A stretch of DNA of 45,912 nucleotides, from assembly GCA_947629455.1 (NCBI GenBank), contig CANRDT010000018.1:1-45912 (forward strand), in the 5' to 3' direction. The stretch comes from an uncultured Ruminococcus sp. Its GTDB lineage: Bacteria > Bacillota > Clostridia > Oscillospirales > Ruminococcaceae. Made by a program: the position numbers and the translations under genes. Positions within the stretch are counted from its first letter, which is position 1, and every line of letters begins with the position of its first letter. Shown one piece after another: positions 43,203-45,912 of this stretch. The notes under the pieces were generated by a model, which worked only from the letters and a program-made list of their open reading frames with translations, ran no database searches and was not told the DNA's origin.

Positions 43203-43281
43203 GGGTTATTTTTCCTCCGCCGCCTTAGAAAACAGCTCTCTATACAAATTTGCTGTTTTTCTCTGTTCGGAAAAATAACAT
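43203..43281. repeat. Nested stem-loop derived from the palindrome family
   Basis: The outer arms GTTATTTTTCC and GGAAAAATAAC are the family arms, but between them lie CTCCGCCGCC and then an unrelated inner hairpin, AAAACAGC / GCTGTTTT. This looks like a palindrome split by inserted sequence. From 43088 to 43202 I see only an A/T-rich stretch with a MITE-end remnant (GGGAATCAATTTTTT). Confidence 0.5.
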
Positions 43282-43387
43282 TCATCACAACTTTAATCGC
43301 TCTGCGCTTGCGTAAGAATAAGAAGACATTTTATTTTATTTTGTCTTCTTTAATATCATTTGATTTGATTTTATTTTCTTTCCCCTT

Positions 43388-43450
43388 GTTTCCGCTGCAA
43401 TAATCGGGGTTTCTGCTGCAATAACCCGGGTTTCTGTAACAGAAACTCCG
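43388..43450 (+). repeat. Three 21-bp tandem units ending in a palindrome
   Basis: Units at 43388-43408, 43409-43429 and 43430-43450 all start GTTTC(C/T)G. The first two share GTTTCxGCTGCAATAA, and the third turns into the near-perfect palindrome GTTTCTGTAACAGAAAC. The pattern is iteron-like but short. Confidence 0.6.
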
Positions 43451-43469
43451 AATTTGGGCATAGTTTTTC

Positions 43470-43512
43470 TAAGGCTCTTGAAAAAATTTTTTTCAGAGTC
43501 TTTTTTATTTTT
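43470..43512. terminator. Bidirectional terminator-like hairpin
   Basis: AAGGCTCTTGAAAAAA pairs with TTTTTTTCAGAGTCTT, with T runs on the plus side and A/T runs on the minus side. It lies next to the end of the small open frame at 43505-43717. Confidence 0.6.
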
Positions 43513-43717
43513 TATGTGACCGTCTACGTCCTGTTGCTTTTGGACATTGCCCGAGGATACTCTGAGCGGTCGTCACATTTGCCTGCATAAGCTCCGCTGA
43601 AAGGAGATTACTCTTAGCCGCATAAGGGACGACTTCGGTAACGGTCTTTTCATTCCCTAAAACCTTTGTTTTCTGCCTGTTTAAGCTGCTCTTCGCAGGC
43701 AAACAGTTCTCACCCAA
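43505..43717 (-). CDS. Possible small gene or gene remnant
   Basis: Seventy codons, opening with TTG, ending GRRRSHKK. The sequence KVLGNEKTVTEVVPYAAKSNLLSAELMQANVTTAQSILGQ has a plausible protein-like composition and a basic tail. There is no good ribosome site and no family I recognise. It lies in a repeat-rich 1.2-kb region that otherwise has no genes, so it may be the end of a decayed mobile gene. The terminator-like hairpin just after the stop favours past or present expression. Confidence 0.3.
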   Translation of the reverse strand: MGENCLPAKSSLNRQKTKVLGNEKTVTEVVPYAAKSNLLSAELMQANVTTAQSILGQCPKATGRRRSHKK

Positions 43718-43799
43718 GGAACGATAAATAAATAAATAAATATGAGAGTCTCTCTATAAACAGCGAAAAAAGGGGAATTAGTTGCACGAAAATGTACAA

Positions 43800-44165
43800 C
43801 TGAGATAAAAAACCGGAAATTTCTTTCTTCAGATTATTAAAGTAATTGCCGCCGAAATGTTTAACCGCCCGATTTCCAAGGTCTATGCCCTCCGCCGCAA
43901 GCGGCGGAGGTAACAAATGCCGCTCATAGTAGGGAAAGCGCTCTCTTGCAAGCGCTTTCCCTCTTTCAAAACAGTCCACCGGACTGTTTTGAAATTCACC
44001 CTTTTCAGAGCGCCTCCGTATGGGGTATTTCGCCGTCTGCGGACGGCGACAAGGGACGCTGTCCCTTGACCCCGCAAGCCTTTTTAAGGAAAAGGCTTGA
44101 GCGAAAACCTTTTTAATATGCCGACTTCGTTTTCTCCACAACTGCGTATCGTGAAATCGATCTAA
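43800..44165 (+). repeat. Mosaic intergenic repeat, second full copy
   Basis: Blocks in order are: an 80-bp block shared with 6745-6825 (43811-43893); CCTCCGCCGCAAGCGGCGGAGG; GGGAAAGCGCT...AGCGCTTTCCC; AAACAGTCCACCGGACTGTTT followed by TGAAATTCACC (shared with the window end at 45880-45912); and the block shared with 1-165 (44020-44165). Short open frames on the minus strand across this stretch come from the repeats. Confidence 0.75.
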
Positions 44166-44227
44166 AACTATCCCCAAATGTGAAATACCACCCGTTTCGC
44201 GGCTTATCCGTATGCTTTACCAAAAAG

Positions 44228-45655
44228 TCAGATAAGCGCAAAGAGGATAAAAAAGCTGACAAGATAACGGCACCGCGCTTCCCAGATAAGCAGAAATACA
44301 AGCAGTCCCATAAGGCATATTTTCAAAAAGAAATTATCGCAAAGGCAGTCGTCTTTATTTTTTATGCGGCTCAAAAATCCGCGCAGTATCATAAACAGCA
44401 GCGTAAAATGCAGCACGCAGGAAAATATCCTGAAAAAATTGCTTGTAAAAAGCCTGCTGTCTTTGTAATAGTAGCCCGTCATATAGGTGCAGTCTTTCCA
44501 CGTGTAGGCAAGCTTTTTGACGAGGTGAGCCGCATATCCCGATATTCCCTGAGCGGCTAACTTTTCGCAGAGCCTTTCCTTATCGGCGGCGGCTTTTTCA
44601 CTATATCCGTCCACACCTTTTGTAAAAATAAAATCCTCCTCGTTATATCCTCCGTCCGAGTCCGCGCTCATCATTATCCAGTGGATATGCGGAAATTTCT
44701 TATGTTCAAGCTCGCTGTCGGAAATATCCAGAATATTCAGAGAGATCCTCCCGATAACAAAGCTCACCGCCGCGAATGTCAGCACAAGCGTGAGTATGCT
44801 CCGCAGCTTTTCGGGACGGCTTATCAGTATATCAGCGCATATCGCCGCAAGCAGTATGACCGCGCTCCCCTTTACGCCATATCCCACTGCAAGGACGGCG
44901 GCGCAGAGTATCAGAAAGAGCGTTCTTCCCTTTCTTCCGCCGCTTTTTCGGTATCTGAGATACAGATATGCCGCCGCGCTGATAAACGGCATACACAGCG
45001 AATCGGTATAGAAAAACGGCGCATATGCCCACAGCGGCAGAAAAAGCAGTCCTCTGACGGCGCAGACGGCGGCTCTGCCGGGGGTATACATCAGCCGCGC
45101 ACATTTGCACATAAATATGTAGGAGATCTGCAAGGCGGCAATATTAAGGACGGTCGGGAAAAAGTCCGAGATCCCTCCGAACAGTGAAAGCGACAGCTTA
45201 TAGCAGCCTGCAACGATAAGAAAAAGGGCGTGGTTGTTGGGGTATATCGCGAGGTAATCGCGGTGCAGCTCGTCAATGCCCTCGTACAGTCCCGATGTGC
45301 CGTAGCGGAGATAATTTTCCGCCATACGGCAGATGTAGTCAAGATCGTTTCGCACCGTGAAATCACTTAGCAGCACCGAACCAAGCTGAGCGGCAAGCAA
45401 TATCAGCGCCGAATATCTCATTACCGCAAGGGATATTTCCTCTTTATTTTCGCTTTGCGCGTCGATATGTTTTTGCATTTTAACAAGTTTTGCACACAGG
45501 ATAAGTGAAAGTATCAGCGCGGGAAATATCATCAAAGCCGCGGCTGCGGCGGACTGCTGTGCGACATATGCCGCAAGGGAATAAGCCGCGATAACTATCA
45601 CCGCGGCAAAAGCTCCCCCGAACACGGCGTTTGTAAATACCGAAATAGTTTTCAT
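44228..45655 (-). CDS. Polytopic membrane protein, probable GT-C glycosyltransferase
   Basis: About 475 residues with about ten to twelve membrane helices. In the first large outer loop it has VRNDLDYICRMAENYLRYG and then YPNNHALFLIVAG, and near the C terminus WEARCRYLVSFFI. Together these resemble GT39/PMT-like GT-C enzymes, which use lipid-linked sugars and carry an acidic motif in the first loop and an E-x-R-x-R-Y motif near the end. A soluble-looking loop of about 110 residues (about 290-400) holds HIHWIMMSADSDGGYNEEDF. The sugar and acceptor are unknown; a cell-surface polymer is likely. The start at 45655 has GGGAG ten bases upstream. It stands alone between two repeat regions. Confidence 0.72.
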   Translation of the reverse strand: MKTISVFTNAVFGGAFAAVIVIAAYSLAAYVAQQSAAAAALMIFPALILSLILCAKLVKMQKHIDAQSENKEEISLAVMRYSALILLAAQLGSVLLSDFTVRNDLDYICRMAENYLRYGTSGLYEGIDELHRDYLAIYPNNHALFLIVAGCYKLSLSLFGGISDFFPTVLNIAALQISYIFMCKCARLMYTPGRAAVCAVRGLLFLPLWAYAPFFYTDSLCMPFISAAAYLYLRYRKSGGRKGRTLFLILCAAVLAVGYGVKGSAVILLAAICADILISRPEKLRSILTLVLTFAAVSFVIGRISLNILDISDSELEHKKFPHIHWIMMSADSDGGYNEEDFIFTKGVDGYSEKAAADKERLCEKLAAQGISGYAAHLVKKLAYTWKDCTYMTGYYYKDSRLFTSNFFRIFSCVLHFTLLFMILRGFLSRIKNKDDCLCDNFFLKICLMGLLVFLLIWEARCRYLVSFFILFALI

Positions 45656-45794
45656 TTTTGCTGTTCTCCCGTTTTTTGTCTGCCCCTGTTTTATCGGGCA
45701 TAATATTTTTAACACAAAAAACGAAAGAACAAGCAAATGTTTTTCTTAAATAATTCTTAATACGCACATAGCAGAGTGAGGCAAGCACGCCCAT

Positions 45795-45912
45795 ACGGAA
45801 TCTGCCGCCGCAAGCGGCGGCGGTAACAAATGCCGCCCATACTCAGGGGACGCCCTTCTTGTAGGTCGTCCCCTCTTTCAAAACAGTCCACCGGACTGTT
45901 TTGAAATTCACC
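45795..45912 (+). repeat. Mosaic intergenic repeat at the window end
   Basis: CTGCCGCCGCAAGCGGCGG, GGTAACAAATGCCGC, GGGGACG...CGTCCCC and AAACAGTCCACCGGACTGTTT with TGAAATTCACC occur in the same order as at about 43893-44000. The copy is cut by the window edge. Confidence 0.75.

Noticed and set aside
43710-44177. Open frame of 155 codons on the minus strand
   Set aside because: It is made almost wholly of the mosaic repeat and palindromes shared with other intergenic sites, and has no ribosome site.

Overview
The window looks like a chromosomal segment of a Gram-positive anaerobe of the class Clostridia, most likely a Ruminococcus-type member of the Oscillospiraceae. The grounds are the order of the division and cell wall (dcw) genes, a MurE with the meso-diaminopimelate motif DNPR, a SigH-like sigma factor, sortase-type surface proteins, a flavodiiron protein, and plant-sugar genes (xylose isomerase, a GH43 enzyme). 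Sigma-A type promoters with 17-base spacers are easy to see. No database search was run, so the taxonomy is inference.

Layout. 0-6.5 kb, + strand: valS, an AlaA-type aminotransferase, and an ECF sigma factor overlapping a membrane anti-sigma-like partner. 7-12 kb, - strand: a flavodiiron protein, trmK with a DUF1858 protein, a zinc-ribbon protein, a degenerate tRNA-like sequence, a SigH-like sigma factor, an orphan fumarase beta subunit and a DivIVA-like protein. 12.3-28.4 kb, - strand: a nearly complete dcw cluster in the order mraZ, rsmH, ftsL-like, PASTA penicillin-binding protein, murE, murF, divergent mraY, ftsW, murG, unknown bitopic protein, murA, ftsQ, ftsZ. murD is missing from its usual place. 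29-34.4 kb: pyrophosphatase with an unknown partner, a large surface protein carrying 30 DPSET repeats, and pyrG. 35.1-37.5 kb, + strand: a compact cassette of a small secreted protein with a sorting-like tail, a sortase and a four-helix membrane protein. 37.8-43 kb, - strand: xylA, an orphan type IV prepilin, pyruvate kinase and a GH43 enzyme. 44.2-45.7 kb: a polytopic GT-C-like membrane protein.

Intergenic DNA is unusually rich in dispersed repeats. The clearest family is a MITE-like element of about 185 bp, with five copies, imperfect terminal inverted repeats related to ACGGAAATCAATTTTT, and, at two copies, 9-bp flanking direct repeats (one perfect, one 8/9). Three of the five sit inside the dcw cluster between genes. 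Two other families are paired GC-rich palindromes and a mosaic repeat; pieces of the mosaic family lie at both window edges.

The genes combine septal peptidoglycan synthesis (lipid precursor enzymes, divisome, FtsZ), surface display (sortase cassette and repeat protein), and pentose and glycolytic metabolism. The best candidates for something undescribed are the three-gene sortase cassette, the MITE family, the divergent MraY and the unknown protein in the dcw cluster.
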